Shown: positions 22,227 to 34,680, numbered from the stretch's first letter. The stretch is DNA of 64,000 nucleotides from Symsagittifera roscoffensis (GCF_963678635.1 NC_087063.1:39880759-39944758), one strand, 5' to 3'. The notes: a model not told the origin generated them from the sequence alone. Translations and numbers: made by a program.

Positions 22227-22945
22227 AAAGACTCAAAAGTCTTTCCAAATTTCATAATTTACTTCGGCACAACACAGGTTGTGGCTATTTATGCAGAGAT
22301 TCCCAAAACCGAGTTTCATCATTGAAGACAACATGAGAATTGGCACGGTAGTTTTCGCGTAGCCAAAACTTTGATTTGTTCGAACGCCATAACTTTTTTG
22401 TGAGTAGCCACTAATGCAGGAGAGCTTTCCAGTGCCCGTTAACTCCCTTGAACCCACAATATCATATTGGAGATGTTAGTTTTGAGAAAAGTCGAAAAAA
22501 AATTACAAAACCGTCAAAAATCAAAAACTGAACTATTCCGAGAGCCATAACTTTCTGTGCAGAAAAAAATTGGGGGTAGCCGCTTACACAGTGGAGCTTT
22601 TCTAAACAGTTATACTGACTTAAACCAAAAACTCAGAATTGAGAAAACGAAAAAATAATATGGGATAAATAATCCCCCCCCCACACTCTTTTCGAAGCGG
22701 TGAACAGAAAGGTCAAATAAAAAAACTCTAGGGGAGAATACAGTCTAACAGGGAAATGGCCGGTCTTTCAATTGATACCTTTTTTCGAAACTCAGAGAAA
22801 GTGAGTTAGAAAAACAGAAATTTTTGCAAACATCGAAAAAAGAAATTTCAACAAATCGATTGGTAAACATACAACCAAGATAAAAAAAAATGCAGAGAGA
22901 AGTGTTAAATTCGTGTTTGCCTTGAAGCAACCCAAAATTAGGTCA
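22227..22945 (+). repeat. Dispersed repeat D, right half
   Basis: Continues the repeat left off at 13857. Matches 58195-58850 and 48720-49150: CTTCGGCACAAC, ACAACATGAGAATTGGCACG, GTTTTCGCGTA, TAGCCGCTTACA, CTGACTTAAACC. It ends directly against the left LTR of the gypsy element. No ORF beyond chance. Confidence 0.75.
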
Positions 22946-23870
22946 TGTAACAGTCGTCTGCCTATGACACATATGAGGTTAAGAAGAATAGGCCATATAA
23001 TAATTAGCTGAAGGGTCAGGGATACTATCTCTCGTGATTTTTTACCTCATTCAGTCGGAGCCAATTCGGTTTGCGTAAGACATGAGACTACAAAATGGTG
23101 TTACAGCTAAATGGCCACTACGAAAATATCCCCACTCTAGAAATAAGAACGACATATGGTTAGGTCTCTGAAAACCTAAAACACCCGAACGCCAATGAAA
23201 ACAAGGCTGGAAGCTCTAGTATACCATTCGTTTTTTTTAGACAGTAGACATTTGATCCTTTTCAGATGGATCAACCTAAAACTCGCCTTCGCTCAACACA
23301 CCACTAGCCATGTGTCGTTCTTATTTCTAGAGTGGGGGTATTTTCGTAGTGGCCATTAAGCTGTAACACCATTTTGTAGTCTCATGTCTTACTAATTTGC
23401 ACTCGAGAAATTATTTTGAGTATTCCCACAGAGACGTGACTCTAGAATTGGGTAAACAATATAATAAAGCAACTCTAGAAGTTTTTTTTTCATTAACTGT
23501 TTTAAATCAAGAAGTTTCTAAACCATTGGGCAGCCTCACTCTTCTGCCTGCCCAATCAAGTTTTTCTCTCACCCAGCGATGGTACTTTCGTAGGACTTCG
23601 CAATGCTCTTTGTCAGGAACAAGACAGCTCTACTCGAAATGTTGATTTCAGTAAAAGTGCGAACAGCAATTTTACTCTTTCTGATTTTTATCAATTTTCC
23701 CGCAATGCTGATTTGAATCTTCCAATAAAATTAACTTCTGATTTTCAGTGGTCGCAAAAACTTGACCATGACATGGGTAAATCAAATTTTTCATAAAAAA
23801 ATTTTCCCGCAAAAATTAGGGTCAGACTTGCAAATCATGGTCAAACTTCCAAATAAGACCGGCTGGCACA
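22946..23870 (-). repeat. LTR at the left (3') end of the gypsy element
   Basis: Begins TGTAACAGTCGTCTGCC and ends CTGGCACA, so it has the TGT...ACA termini expected of an LTR. It aligns along its length with 47572-48392 and 56705-57524. It is ~100 bp longer because of an internal inverted segment. The neighbouring purine-rich tract on the element strand supports this boundary. Confidence 0.8.
23074..23392. repeat. Inverted repeat inside the left LTR, ~90-bp arms
   Basis: 23074-23163 (GTAAGACATGAGACTACAAA onward) returns in reverse complement at 23302-23392. The other LTR copies have only the first arm, so the second is an extra, inverted piece of LTR gained by this copy. Confidence 0.8.
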
Positions 23871-23885
23871 TACTCCCCGGACTCA
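23871..23885 (-). other. Candidate polypurine tract
   Basis: On the element strand GTCCGGGGAGTA directly precedes the TGTGCCAG start of the LTR. Purine-rich tracts in this position prime plus-strand synthesis in LTR elements. Short and imperfect. Confidence 0.45.
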
Positions 23886-24300
23886 TGATCGATGTCTCCA
23901 TCGCGCGTCGTCGTCATGTCACTGAGCCTCCAGAATATTGTGTGTGCCTCAAAATACAGTGCCAGTGGTCAATTACAGAACTTTGCAGCAGATTCAACCA
24001 TTTTTACATCTTCAAAAATCACAGCCATATAAAAATTGTTTTTCTATAGCTAAACAGCCGTCAAAAACTTCGTCCAAATGCACCCTGGATTTCAACTTTG
24101 CTAACTATTTTGCTAAAATTTCTTTTGTTTCAACCCAGTCTGAAAATTTTATGCAAGTTTTGATATATAAATAGGTATAGTAAATTAGATAATAATAGTC
24201 CGTATGTTAAAATTTCTTTTTTGTGCTCTCAGAGTTCATTCGAGCCCCCATTTCCTTCCCTTTTCAAGACTCAAGCATCCATACAAAGTATCGGTTCAAT
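23886..24300. other. Non-coding stretch between LTR and coding-like region
   Basis: About 400 bp, AT-rich in its middle, without convincing frames. Probably the 3' untranslated part of the gypsy element. Confidence 0.4.
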
Positions 24301-26099
24301 TCACCCCCCTGTCTCTGAAGTACTAGATCCAATTGCGCTCGATACCGTGATCTGCCTCGTCAACTCTTCTTCGTCATCAGAACTAATCACAATCTCCTCC
24401 CATGCCTTCAGTTGTTCATAGACCCGCATCAATTCCCTCTGCTCTTGTAATTTTCTTGGATAATTTGGTAGCTTCTTCACATTGGGCTCCCGGTTCAGGC
24501 AAAAGGAGCGATGTAAGCTCAAGCTCACATTTTTCGCTATGTCTTCCTCCAGCATCGACTCCCTTGCTTTAGTATTATCTCTAGACACCTTACCAACCCG
24601 CTTCCATCCCGTAGTTATTCGGTTGCGATGGTGAGCAGTGGTCTCTTGAAAGCTTTCTATCTCGGCCAAGAAATGACGATACTCCTTCATTTGATTTTTC
24701 GTCAAGACATACAGCAAGAGGTCAAGGTTGCTCTGAACCATGAGAAAAAATTGTATGCAACTTCAAACTCGTTTCACTTCCATAGGTACATCGAAAACCT
24801 AGCAGGCGGTCTCAAACAACTCAAGTCTCCTGCTATAACCAATAGCGTGTATCGCCTCCTCGGTTGGCGCCTTCGACTCTCGATACTTCATAACGTTCTC
24901 TTCAATCCATCGCAATGCCAGTATCGAACTCACCACGAAGAGGGTGACCTCTTGTAGATGATCTGGCAATATTATTGCCCGATTCTCCTCAACATCTCAT
25001 ATCAAGCAGAGGTTCGACTTCTCTGGCTACCATACAGTCTGTGTTAGACAGTGGCATGGATAGTCTCCATGTGTTAAAATAATGCTCCGGGGATTGAGTT
25101 TTCCAGAAGCTTCGAGCAAAGGTTCGAATTCCATCATTTTCCTATGTCTCAAATGAATCTCATCCCCGCTTGGGCGTTATTGAGTGTTTTGCCGCTCGTA
25201 CTCTGTTTTCCCAAGTCACTAGAGTTCTCCTTCTCCAAACTCAAGAGTTCTTCTACCCAGGTATTGCGCAAGTCTTCCACCCTGGGTCCTGGCACCGCTC
25301 CCAACATCTTCCGGAGCAGCTGAGGTGAGTGATGCGACAATCTTGCTAGTCGTACGCACATGGGCACCGAGAAAGCCTTGTCAATCATTACCCTCTGGCT
25401 AGATGGTTCCACCATCGACATGTGCAACGGGTGATGGCTCCCACACAAGTTCGCCATGACCGATCCCACCAAAGACTTCGCATTCATTGGCAGACGGTAG
25501 GCTTCACTCACTGGGAATCCCGTTTCTGCTTCCAAGCCGACTTACCATACCTTGATGTGTTTATGTAACGTTTGCAGCACTCCAGGCCAGGACTCCACAC
25601 TCCATGCTGTCATCAAATGGTGCTCTGACTCTAGCATCTCCAGCGACTCCAGACTGCACAGCCTAGAGAAGAACCCTAGCAGTCGACTATTATCTACACC
25701 TCGTTTTTTCTTTCTGTGTAACGCCACCAAACCACGTAGATAAATCTTCCCACTGAAACCTTACGCAAGATCGCCCATCACAAAATTGTCCTCCATCTTC
25801 AGTTGCCAGATCAAGACAAGCGCCTGGCTCCATCTTCTTCGGTGGTTCAACTCTGGACTCCGTCGTCCCCTCAGACTCTTCGCGATGAGGTAAAATCAGC
25901 TTGTGTATCACATTCAAGTTTCCAAGATTCTCATCCTTCCCTGGTGACAATCTCATGCGTTCCGTGACTTCTACATTTAATTTCGCTTGAGGAAGTGGGC
26001 ACCAAGAAGATCTCAATAACTTCAAAACTGATCCCAGATTCGTGAACAGTACACTACCCTCATCTTCTCCCCAATTCCACTCTATTTTCGGAACGTGGC

Positions 26100-27365
26100 A
26101 CGCAGATGACCTGTAGCTGTTGTTTTGTGTAGGCCGTCCAATGTGCTGACGGCGGGTAAACCCCAATGCTCTCCAGGAAGTCCATAACGGCGGTTGTTTC
26201 CGTCTGAAGGTTCTAATATCTGGCGTTTCTCCAAAGACGGCCCTCCGCTCATTTTCCCACGTAGTACAGTGTAGAAGGATGTGCTCTGTGTCCTCTTCTT
26301 CTCCTTTGCAGTACGGGCGCTTGGTTTATCCATTTGTCTGTGTCCGTGTTTGGTTGCTTGTAGGAAGGGCGCCCTGTTGAGTCTCAGCTTGTTCATTGTT
26401 ACTTCTTCCGCTCTGCTTCTGCTTTCTGACGTCAGGGGTTGGCCTCCTGTTGCTCTGTGGTGCAAATGACTCGCCCGGACTTGCTGCCGGAAAAACCGCT
26501 CAAACCGCTCAAACCGCTTTGGAAAAACCGCTCAAACCGCTCAAATCTTGCTTAAAACCCATTCAAAAACCGCTCATTTCTTGCGGTGATTTTTGAACGG
26601 TTTTTCAAGCAAGATTTGAGCGGTTTTAGAGCGTTTTTTGAGCGGTCTTATAAAGAAAACCGATTAATACCAACAAAAAGGCCTGGAAAGGTAATGTGAC
26701 CCCGGGTTGACATTCCTAAACCGAAAATGCTTATTTTAAATTTCGCCACACCGAAAAAGGGGAGCGGCAGGTGAGCTTTTTGGTGCTCCAGTGATGATTA
26801 TCGCCGCGATATTGTTGCAGGTCTCTAGTTTCATGATGTGGGTGTCAGCAGCAAACGACCCCCACACTTCCGTTGCAGTGTCTGACATAAGCTCTGTAAA
26901 GTTGCTGGAGGTCGGTGGCGCTCATGCCCCAGTCTCTGTTGGCCATGGTTTGAAGGATTTAGTTTATTTTCCGGAGCTTGTTGCAGGCCTTCTGGGCGTG
27001 GTTCCCAAACCTCAGCTGCGAGTCGATACTGACTCCGAGGATAGTGACTTCTTTCTTGTAGTCGACATTTCGTCCCCGTAAATTGATCGGTGGTTGCGAC
27101 TTGCCCGCAGTTTCACGGGGGTCTGAACTGACGACAACAAATTCAGTTTTCTCTACTGGGATCAACACATGGTGCTCGGATACCCACTCGGTGATGATGT
27201 TCAGTGCAGTCTGCGTTTCTGTCGCCGCTTCTTCTGGCGTGTCGGCGGAGGTTCTCACAGTCAGGTCGTCAGCAAACTGTCTGGGGGCGACTGCTGGAGC
27301 TGCTGCTATAATCCGTCTGGGTAGGTCGATTGTGGCGAGGCAGTACAAAAGAGGGGAACGGACTC
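26100..27365 (-). mobile_element. LINE fragment C (RT and C-terminal zinc knuckle)
   Basis: Minus strand. 27348-26700 encodes the end of an RT: SPLLYCLATIDLPRR, QFADDLTVRTS (catalytic DD), VTILGVSIDSQLRFG, then the YRAYVR and IITGAP blocks typical of LINE thumb regions. After a simple-sequence foldback, 26480-26100 encodes a C-terminal knuckle (CKGEEEDTEHILLHC), as in Jockey/I-group elements. The endonuclease and most of the RT are missing. The right end is marked by a 30-bp inverted repeat. It lies inside the gypsy coding-like region, so it inserted after that element. Confidence 0.75.
26490..26649. repeat. AACCGCTCA short-repeat block with foldback
   Basis: About ten copies of a 9-10-bp unit (AAACCGCTC) in one orientation up to ~26575, then the complement (GAGCGGTTTT) to 26649, with longer matched arms AACCGCTCAAATCTTGCTT / AAGCAAGATTTGAGCGGTT. 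It splits LINE fragment C. Origin unknown. Confidence 0.8.
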
Positions 27366-27405
27366 TACCCTATGCGGTAGAGTCCGTTCCCTTCTTTTGT
27401 ACTGC
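27340..27405. repeat. 30-bp inverted repeat at the edge of LINE fragment C
   Basis: 27340-27369 and 27376-27405 are reverse complements with one mismatch (GGAACGGACTCTACC / GGTAGAGTCCGTTCC at the core), with a 6-base loop. One arm belongs to the LINE RT; the other is a snapped-back copy, as reverse transcriptase can make when it switches onto its own strand at a truncated 5' end. Confidence 0.8.
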
Positions 27406-30400
27406 AGGTGACCTCAGGTCCCTTCTCAAGAAGTAAGCCTAGGCTCGGTTTTCCCTTTCAGTCGTGTCAATTTCAATTATCTTTTTTTTACCAAAACTTC
27501 AGCAATTCTGTGACCTCGAAATTCATGTACGCAGCTCCTGCCTCTGTGCTCAAGAAGAGTTCATATGACATTACCATGACGCTAGAAATATACTGATATT
27601 CTCGGCACTTCCTGTGTTTCGATGCTCCTCCGTCACGGCCAGTGCACGATGTATGTCTTGACTGCTATCAAATTTCTAGAGGGAGAACCTCCTGATTTCG
27701 TCCATCTTTGCATGATTCTCAAGAGATTGCTAGGAATTACCTTCTTTTTCTATCCCGGTACTTTTATACCCAATCAAGATGAAACTCGCAACCCTGGAGT
27801 GGCGTCGTTCTCCAATGCTTTATTCTTTGCCGCCTTCTGATAGCAGGCCTGAATTGCAGCATCAGATATCACTGACATGATCCACCTCAAGAAACAGGTG
27901 GCGTCCTTTCTCCTCGCAAGACTCAACCCCGAGTCGTCTCGAGCAACATACTGCATCAGCATTTGGTACATATGCAGGCCTTTATCACCCAATTTTAGTT
28001 TAATTTATGAAGACAGATCTTCCAACGCCACTCCATCCAGGCACCACGTGAACAACAACTAACCCGCCGTCCTGTCCTGATAATAGGTTTCGCCATCAGA
28101 GACTCGGCTGATGAGGGTGCTCTCATCTCCTTTTCGAAGTAAATCAACAATAGTTTCTCCCACGTTCGTCCCAATAGGCTTCTCAGTTCCAGTTTGTTCA
28201 CTTCTGCTTTTTGCTGCGACGCCCAACATCGGCGCTTTCTAGATACTCCACGATCCAATTTTTCAGACAGTTTTCTAATTCTCTTTTTGTATCTAAAGCT
28301 ATCCACCAGGAGCAAGCAGCATTCCTCGTTAGTTTTTTCTCAAAAGGATCACTCGTGAGTTTTCCTCCAACATTCTGGTGTTTACTGGAGATCCACTCCT
28401 TGCTAACATCCATTTCCCATGTCTGGCCACTGGTGGAACCACTCTTCGTCTTCACCCACTGAGACTTAAAGACTTCTTCTGTCGTTGAACCAGGTGTAGC
28501 CTCCATCTCGGCTCCTACTTCCGCCAACCTTCTAGACGTCGAGTTGTCTTTGTAAGCTGCAGCTTTCCATCTGGTCAGAATCATCGGAGCCGTCTCGTTC
28601 AAGTTCGCCTCTGACACCGCCTCGGCTGAAGGACTCCCTTCTCCTCCTCCTGCTCCTCCTCTTGCTTTCTCTTTCTTGACCTTGACTTTTTATTCGGGGG
28701 GAGGGGGTCACGATCATAACCAAAGCTGCCTCTTTATCTAGACCATCTCCATCAGACTCTTGCCTCCACCTTCTCTTTTCTTAGGTATAGTAGTACTTTC
28801 AGCTATAATAAAGGTTTATCCTTGTCATCACTTTTGGTCTTAACATTCTTTTTTTTCTTTTTTCTTTTTTAGAGTAGAGCTATTTTTACAGGATCCGGGT
28901 TTAGTGTTCGGCCTTGTCTCCTGGATAAGAATCATCGTGCTTAGCAACTCTCCTCTCGCTTCCTTATCTAATCCAGTTCCTATCAAGATAGGCTCTCCGA
29001 ATTCCACCACAAATGTCCCACAATTCCTACCTAAACTCTTCGACATCTACATTCCGCTCCACCTTCTGATTGAACACGATCAAGAACTGTTGTCATCCTT
29101 TCTGATCCAATGTATTCAAAAGCATCGTCTTTTTCCCATCAAAGATGTTCTTTTCCTTGCTATCATTATTCAAGAAGAACATGCCCATGTCCGCAGGTTT
29201 GCTCCCAGGTTGCAACTCTAGATTCTTTTGGGGATATCCCAAAGGTGGCGTCGCTGTATCCGCCCACTCTTCACCACTCAAGTCCTGAAGCAATTCCCGC
29301 GTGGTTCCAGGACTGTAATTCCTCTTCCGCACTATTTCTTCCGCTGGGGTCGCCCCGATGTCCATAGCTTCTTGGGGTTCACTGAGAGTCTCATCCATCT
29401 TCTTCTTTTCTATCACTTCAGATCGTTCCTTCTTCAAGGCATCCTCAAGTTTGTTTTCCACCGGAAGATTTCTCTTGTCTCCAGGAGTATCAATCGACAG
29501 ATTTGAAGGCATTACTGGATCCGATTGATTGTACTCCGTCAGGGTCACGTAGAGAGCGCCAGCTGCATCCAGTCTAGGTTCCTCATGTTGTACCTCTATC
29601 TCCTCCAAACCGTAGGGCGCCAGATGTCTCCTCGTGCTGCATCTCAATTGTGCCTTCAGAGCCAAGTGTCCTTCCTCAACTATTGTTCGGTCGTCGTCAT
29701 ACAACGGGTCCTTATTCTCGAACCCGGCCCTCTTAAGCACTCTCCTGACCTCTCGCACATCGATTCTCGGAGGCATCGATCCTCCCAATTACTTGCCTGA
29801 GTCGTCCAAGAGTATATTTTTTTGAATTCACTCGTGTTGATGTACATAGCTGCAGAGTATCCAATAAACAGGGGGTCCCAGTCATGCGTGAACGCCCTTT
29901 GCTGTCCTTCCACAACCTCTATTATCTGCGCTGATTTCACCAGCATCGGATTGTTCATACGCAGAGTCATCGAACTCACCGTTGGGAACTCCGGGATGGT
30001 AGCCGGCAGCACATCCCGGTCCAGGATCATCTCGAGCTCCTTCCTTATCAAGTCTAAGGCCTCCGTCCAAGTTGGTAATCTCAAAATTTCTCTTGTTTGC
30101 TTTCCAGGTTCCAGAACATCGGGTAGGCCTTGATTGGGCCCTGTTGCTTCCCGCCCATCCTGCACTGTAGTTGGCCTCTGAAATTCAACACAACCAGCTC
30201 CGGATCCTTCACTCTCCCAAAAAATACCACGTCGCTCATCTGGATCCTCAAGTGTTCCGGCTTACACCAGCTTCATGCCGTCCCATCCAGAACGCTGATC
30301 ACGCTCATGTGTACCACCGAGTGTCGGTATACCGTTAACAAGGGATCAGGAAAAACATACGATACAGCGGGTCCATAGATACAAGTCACCAGTCCTCTAA

Positions 30401-31639
30401 CTACTCCCAGGAGATCCGACCGCATTGCCAGACATAGTTTCGTCAGAGGGGGAATGCCCACGTTCATCTCCTTGACTTATTCCATGGTCTTCGAGATCGT
30501 TTCTTCTTGTCAAGTGTCGATTCTGCATCAAAAGATATTCAACTTGAAAGGTCTTCAATCCAGAAGCACATCTATAAGAGTAAATTTCCAGACTCGGGTG
30601 AGCTCTATTCATGACCATTGAATCCATATATTTCATCAGGCGGTTAAATACTGCCAGGTTTCTGTGTGCCAAGAGGATCAGAGTCAAGGACCACCGCTGC
30701 AGAGCCTGGTCCCATGTTAAACAGATATCTGGGAAACACCAGATACAAGGCCAACAACAGGTTGATTGACATTCTCAAGAGGTCCTGAATGAACGCTTCG
30801 AAGAGCGTTTTCCCCGCGACAAATATCTCGTCCATATACATCTATGGCCAACACAGACTCAAGAATCCCAGGATTTTGTGCGATTTCCTTGTCCTCAAGT
30901 TGCCCGTGGTGCGATCTTTCCACAAGACGTGGATGGTCGTGTCGTCCGCTAAGATAACGAACGTCCCCACCGTCAACCCCTTTTTTGGCCTGCTGAAGTT
31001 GATTTTGCATGAGCTCCCGCACCTGCTTTATCAAAGGAGGTGATGTTTCCCTCGCCTTGTCCGTGACATTCGCCAGCCTCGATGTCAGTAATGGCCATCT
31101 CCTCTCCCATTCTCTTGTGTCATGCAATACACCATCGACTCCAACTGCTTTTCCGCTAAAGCCACGCTCCTTCGATCAATATTCGGTCAATGTTAGAGCC
31201 TATAAGCGTGAACTTCATGCTCCGGAACCACATGCTCGCAGTTAAATGGCTAATCACAGGATGATCGTCCGTTATTTCTGGTTTAGACTATAGCTGTCTA
31301 GCCAGATTTGAAACCTCCAGACACAGCATTTCGTCCAACACGATCAAGATACCCGCCAGCTCATTGAAGCCTCTCAGAGCATTAGACACGTCCGCCCAAG
31401 CCGCTGCCACCTCCGACTTCAGAAGCCTTAAGTTCACTGGCTCAAACTCCCGGTTCGGAGCAGCCATCAAAATGTGTAGCCCGCTGCCTTCCGCAATCAA
31501 AACCAACACCGCATAAACAAACTGAAGAGCGAGTGGTCTGCTCGAGTATCCGGGTAACGAAGTGAACACTACCTTCGTCTTTGATCCCAATCGGACCGCC
31601 ACTAACTCTTGCATCTCGTTCATCGAGGCAAACAGCGTC

Positions 31640-33110
31640 AGTTTCGGCGATGTTCTTGTGAAATCCGAACCCGCCACGATCCGAACCCGCTATAGCAGCT
31701 CCGGGATGGTCGTGTCGTGTTCTCGTTGCCATCGTGACGTGTTCTCGTTGGCATCGTGTTCCTCTCTGGTGTTCTCTCGTTTATCTCACAAGCCGGTTCC
31801 ACTATCAGGTGCTCTAGTCCTTCCATGTTCTGAGGCACGCACCAATCCTCCGGTGACGGGACATGAGGTTTCAGATTTTTATAGTGAGCGGCGCGCCCTG
31901 TGCTCATGCGGTAGAACCGACACTGCTGGTGTACTTCTGTTATCATGAATGGTCCTCTCCATTTCTTTAATAACTTCTTCGTCCCCTTTTGAGGAATGGC
32001 GTTCTTAAACACCCAGACATTTGGTCCCACAGCATATGGTTTCGTTTGTAGTATTTTCTCATCGTAGTTTAGGTTGCCTCATCTGTGCTCGAGCTGTTTT
32101 CCTTCTACACAGTTCATTCAACTCTTGTTGTCTTTTGATCACCTCCCTTCTGCCCCTCGTATTCTGAGTAGAAAAATGTCAGTGGAATTGCCCTTAAGCA
32201 TCACGTATGGACTGATCCCTGTTGTTGGGTGTTGAGTGCTGTTGTATGCTCCGACTTCTCTGCCTGTAAGCATCACGTATGGACTGATCCCTGTTGTTGG
32301 GTGTTGAGTGCTGTTGTATGCTCCGACAAATTGCTGCAATTTCTTGTCCCAATCCGTCATGTACCTCGAGCAGTACACTCTAAGCATATTCGCTAGTGTC
32401 CTATTTTGCCTTTCTACTATTCCACAAGTCTGTGGGTGGTAATTAGTCGCTTGTGCTTGGGCAATAGGAGAGCTTTTCATAAACTCCTTTGTCAGATCCC
32501 CGACGAAGGCCTTCCTGTTGTCTGATTGAAAGGTAATGGGACAACCTTATCTTGAGATCCAGAGTGTAATCAAGTGGTCACAATTTTCTTCCGCAGTGGC
32601 CGTTGGACACGGTACTGCTTCCGCAAGTTTTGTGAAGTGGTCGAGGATTACCACTATCTGTTTATATACGGTTTCTGTCAAAGCAGATTTTTTAGTGGTC
32701 TTTCTGCGCGACCTAATTGAATTCTGAGTTTTCCACCTACTCGAGTGGGAACTTCATCTTCCTCGGGTTCTTCACCCGCAGTCATGACAGTTTGCATTGA
32801 CCCAACTTTCGCAAGCTTTCCTCATTACTGTCCAATCAAACGGGTGCAGTATTCTTTGTTGTTCTTTGTCTATCACTTGATGTCCCATTTGATCATGCGA
32901 TCTGAATAGCACATCTGTCTGACACAGTTGCGGCAGTATCATGAGATTATGTATGTGAAGTATTTTTTCTTCATCTCTTCTCTTGCAGGCCACCACGCCA
33001 TCCGCCGTGTGATATAGTAACCCTTTCATTCCTTGTAGAATAGGCTCAAGATCTTGTAGTTGTCTTCCTCCAGATCCCCTTTCTCTATTGCCCGTGACCG
33101 GATCCAATTG
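31640..33110 (-). pseudogene. Gypsy copy 1 integrase region
   Basis: Zinc-binding HHCC domain (FRSHDQMGHQ ... NCHDCG) near 32780-32900, catalytic-core blocks (YHPQTCGIVERQNRTLANML and GAYNSTQHPTTGISPY) near 32200-32450, and a C-terminal part (KKWRGPFMITEVH) near 31960, as in Ty3/gypsy integrases. Integrase joins the DNA copy to the host genome. Broken fossil. Confidence 0.8.
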
Positions 33111-33123
33111 GAGAGATGGCTAG

Positions 33124-33960
33124 TCATCCTGTCATTCTTCTGTGCTCGCACCATGTCTGATAGCCTGTACCTCGCGCCTTCACATGCTCCTTCAGTTCCA
33201 TCATTTGCCCTGTCGTTTCTCCCGGGTTGTGGATATCATCTCTTAGTTTGACACACACTATCCAGCTCAAGATTTCCCTATCACTCTCGGGCTCTAGAAT
33301 TGTCCTGATGTTTGAACTGCAAGACAACTCCCTGAAAGGTTTTCTTGACACTGCTATGATCTCTAGTTCTTCCCTTCGTTTGTGTCATCACACTCAAGAT
33401 TGTATGTTCCAGATGAGGGGTCTGTCTGCGCTTCTTTATGTTGATTCCTCCTCTTTGCTTACGCTAGTATCATGCACAAGTTGTCTTGCTCGTCTTCACT
33501 TCTCATTGAACTCTCGTCCGATTCTTCTGACTCCCTGGAAAAAAATTTTGCTTCACCTTCTTCTTCATTTTTCAAGCACTCCCCAGATTCTTGACCTGTT
33601 CCGAGGTCTTCAGTCGCTTCCTTGAATGACACTTTTTTCCTTCTCAACTTTGCCTCCATGAGTACCTCCTCTGCGATATTCTCGAGTGATGTGCGTACCC
33701 CTTCTTTACTCTCTGGAACTCTGCCCTCCAACTGGTTGTCTTCGCACGAGCCCTGTTTGGTTCTACCCAATATCGTAACTTCCGGTTTATCATCATTCTC
33801 ACTCGTGTCCACGGGTTTTTTATCGCCAGGTTTTGAAGCAAGCTCATTAGATCTTGTCCCACTATTGCTCCCCTTTTCTTAACTTCATCTAGGTCATAGC
33901 TTTTCTCCTTTAACGTTTCCCTATCTAGTTTCGACATGAGCAGGATTTCCATCAGGCTTT
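33124..33960 (-). pseudogene. Acidic linker between RNase H and integrase (gypsy copy 1)
   Basis: A Glu/Asp/Ser-rich, Lys-dotted stretch (MDTSENDDKPEV ... SRESEESDESSMRSEDEQDN) with no known domain. Gypsy elements usually have a short connection here; this one is ~800 bp. The same stretch is present in copy 2 (50350-51140), so it is a family trait. Broken fossil. Confidence 0.55.
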
Positions 33961-34105
33961 CTTGTTTGTCTCCCTAGGATCTTTGTCTTCCGGTGGTCTG
34001 TAGGTAGTTCAGGGTGATGTTCGATCGGTTTCCCCGAATTGACGAGCCGTCTCCTGAGTGGTAAGCTGTCATAGAACCCCTTGTCCGTGAAAAAAAATCC
34101 ATCTT

Positions 34106-34660
34106 TTAGTTCAGGCCTGTCGGCTTTCCTCTGCTCATGAATCTCGTGAAAGTCCGTTTTCTTGCATTTTGGTGCTTATCCTTTGTCATGTTGTAAATTA
34201 TCATGTTGTAACCATCTAGTCGTACTATCCATCTCCCGATGCAGCTTTGAGCCATTGAGTACGTTTTCAGCCAAGAAAGTGCTGTTGTCAACACGTAGCT
34301 TGAATGGCTCGCCGCCCAGTTAAGCTCTGTATTTCTCCACGAAGGTAACCACCGCAAAAAAACTCTGCTTTGGACACCCCGTACTTCATTTCCGTGTCTC
34401 TCAGGTCTTTGCTCCTATATGCTAATGGTCTCAAGATGGTTTTTCGATTCCATTCTTGCTCTTGGTACAGTATGCCAGAAATCGCAACCACTGAAACATC
34501 TGTGTCTACGACATACATACCATTCTCTGTGGACATGCCCAATAATGGAGCCTCACACAACTCTAGTTTTATTCTTTGAAGAGACTCCCCTGCTTCGTTA
34601 TTCTAAATGAACTTCTTGCCCTTGGGTCTCATGAGTTGTTGCATCGGGTACACCTTGTCT
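34106..34660 (-). pseudogene. Gypsy copy 1 RNase H domain
   Basis: YVVDTDVSVVAISGILYQ is the first RNase H motif of Ty3/gypsy pol, and SWLKTYSMAQSCIGRWIVRL the typical later block. It follows RT directly. It degrades the RNA strand during reverse transcription. Broken fossil. Confidence 0.75.
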
Positions 34661-34680
34661 GCGTAACCCTTGATGAACTC

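Larger units (their letters stand above)
24301..31690 (-). pseudogene. Unrecognised coding-like region downstream of integrase (gypsy element)
   Basis: Occupies the position of env or a third ORF: it starts where the integrase C-terminus ends and runs to ~430 bp before the 3' LTR, with LINE fragment C inside it. Base composition is clearly more GC-rich than the leader or LTRs, and open frames on the minus strand overlap in series, as expected of decayed coding sequence. Total length without the guest is ~6 kb. Stretches are hydrophilic and acidic (SSDDEEEL, Glu/Lys-rich), with a few hydrophobic segments (FVYAVLVLIAEG near 31500, LLLALYLVF near 30740) that could be signal or membrane segments. 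I see no clear furin site, fusion peptide or other envelope signature. It is broken many times. It could be an env-like gene plus an extra ORF, or captured host sequence. Confidence 0.4.

Noticed and set aside
24301-31690. Calling the post-integrase region an envelope gene
   Set aside because: The position fits, but I see no convincing fusion peptide, cleavage site or membrane anchor, and it is too long for a typical env.
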